Assembly (NCBI GenBank): GCA_024233005.1
Contig: JACKQE010000010.1
Location: 148,540-212,539 of the forward strand
Source of the DNA: Akkermansiaceae bacterium
Lineage (GTDB): Bacteria; Verrucomicrobiota; Verrucomicrobiia; Verrucomicrobiales; DEV007
Direction of reading: 5' to 3'
DNA length: 64,000 nt
Shown: positions 63,361-64,000 of the stretch, piece after piece
How positions within the stretch are numbered: position 1 is the stretch's first letter
Layout: the number at the start of each line of letters is the position of its first letter
The notes under the pieces: generated by a model
Database searches by the model: none
Told to the model about the DNA's origin: nothing
What the model saw: only the letters and a program-made list of their open reading frames with translations
Position numbers and translations under genes: made by a program

Positions 63361-64000
63361 ATGAACAGAACCTTCGGCTCCTTTAGCCTCGCCTTGCTAC
63401 TCTGTTGTTTTCCCAGCTCCGGCGAGGCGCAGCAACGAGGCGATGACAAGCTGGCCGCTCTGCGGGGATTGAAGATCGACGCCGGGACGATCACTCAGGT
63501 GGAGCGCGATGCGACCGCGACGAAAACGGTCGTGAAACTGGTGCTCCATCCTGCGACGGGCTCAAACATCAACGTTGAAGTCTGGCTGCCCGATGCCAGC
63601 CAATGGAACGCCCGCTTTCTCGGACTCGGCAATGGGGGCGCCGCCGGGCGCATCAATTCCGGCAGTCTGGCGGCCGCGAGTGCCGGTGGATACGCTGTGG
63701 CGACGACGGACATGGGCACCGCGCCGAATCCCGACTCTGGCATCGGCAATCCGGAAGTGTGGAAGGACTTCGGCTATCGCGCCACGCATCTGATGACGGT
63801 CGTGGGCAAGCAGATCGTGCGGGCGCACTACGGCAAAAATCCGGAACTCTCCTATTTCAGTGGCGGCTCGACCGGAGGGCAGCAGGCCTTGCAGGAAGCG
63901 CAGCGATATCCCGAGGACTACGATGGCATCGCCGCGGCCGTCGCCGCACATTGCCGCACCCCGCTGCACGCCTACTTCCTCTGGAACGATCAGATCCTGA
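63361..64000 (+). CDS. Tannase/feruloyl esterase family protein, N-terminal part (cut by window edge)
   Basis: From the ATG at 63361 there are 213 codons to the window end with no stop. A signal peptide (SFSLALLLCCFPSSGEA) leads into an alpha/beta-hydrolase of the tannase/feruloyl esterase family: LPDASQWNARFLGLGNGG, and the nucleophile elbow GGSTGGQQALQEAQRYP with Ser170. Such enzymes release ferulic or gallic acid from plant cell-wall esters outside the cell. The catalytic Asp and His lie beyond the window. Confidence 0.87.
   Translation, partial: MNRTFGSFSLALLLCCFPSSGEAQQRGDDKLAALRGLKIDAGTITQVERDATATKTVVKLVLHPATGSNINVEVWLPDASQWNARFLGLGNGGAAGRINSGSLAAASAGGYAVATTDMGTAPNPDSGIGNPEVWKDFGYRATHLMTVVGKQIVRAHYGKNPELSYFSGGSTGGQQALQEAQRYPEDYDGIAAAVAAHCRTPLHAYFLWNDQIL

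Overview
The window reads as chromosomal DNA of a heterotrophic, sugar-degrading member of the Verrucomicrobiota (PVC superphylum). The markers are two long secreted proteins with a PVC-type beta-propeller, HEAT-like repeats and a C-terminal CxxCH haem domain, a DUF1592-type cytochrome paired with a DUF1552 protein, two secreted sulfatases, a Gfo/Idh/MocA oxidoreductase, ExbB/ExbD with giant TPR proteins, and GC-rich DNA. Many start codons follow C-rich leaders (CCCC-ATG) rather than a Shine-Dalgarno sequence, and several sit 6-8 bases after a -10-like hexamer. Genus-level placement cannot be made by eye. No integrase, transposase, phage module or CRISPR array was seen.

Layout. 1-4.5 kb (minus): a GcvH-like lipoyl-domain protein, then AddB and AddA (AddA runs off the left edge). 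4.7-9.8 kb: a secreted SGNH hydrolase, hflK-hflC, and a sulfatase. 9.9-21.4 kb (minus): Gfo/Idh oxidoreductase, MoxR ATPase, PurT, M14 carboxypeptidase-like enzyme, pentonate-type IlvD/Edd dehydratase, a membrane protein, an enolase-superfamily enzyme and a PVC haem protein. 21.6-27.8 kb: a second sulfatase with a lectin-like C-terminus, a secreted FAD oxidoreductase, a cupin and a glycosyltransferase. 27.9-38.4 kb (minus): SPFH protein, frameshifted zinc-ribbon protein, membrane-anchored unknown, ABC ATPase, ExbB, three ExbD proteins, a 1031-residue TPR protein and a smaller TPR-like secreted protein.

38.6-49.3 kb: lipoprotein, tRNA-Leu(CAG), cupredoxin, secreted glucose/sorbosone dehydrogenase, an oxalate/formate-type MFS transporter with an overlapping 47-residue membrane partner, then an amidohydrolase-amidohydrolase-PVC haem protein operon with 4-bp overlaps, YjdM/PhnA and a cupin. 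49.4-64 kb: O-methyltransferase, DUF420-like membrane protein, two secreted concanavalin-like proteins, PPK2, DUF1552 and DUF1592 proteins, KatG, FKBP lipoprotein, a DUF4256-like protein and the start of a tannase/feruloyl esterase.

Taken together (inference), sulfatases, sugar-acid dehydratase, enolase-family enzyme, lactonase-type amidohydrolases, Gfo/Idh enzyme and tannase fit extracellular removal of sulfate or aryl esters from complex glycans followed by non-phosphorylative sugar-acid catabolism. Secreted haem and copper proteins may carry electrons from periplasmic oxidations. The ExbB/ExbD/TPR block is the strongest candidate for a poorly described envelope machine. Functions are assigned from recognisable motifs without database searches.
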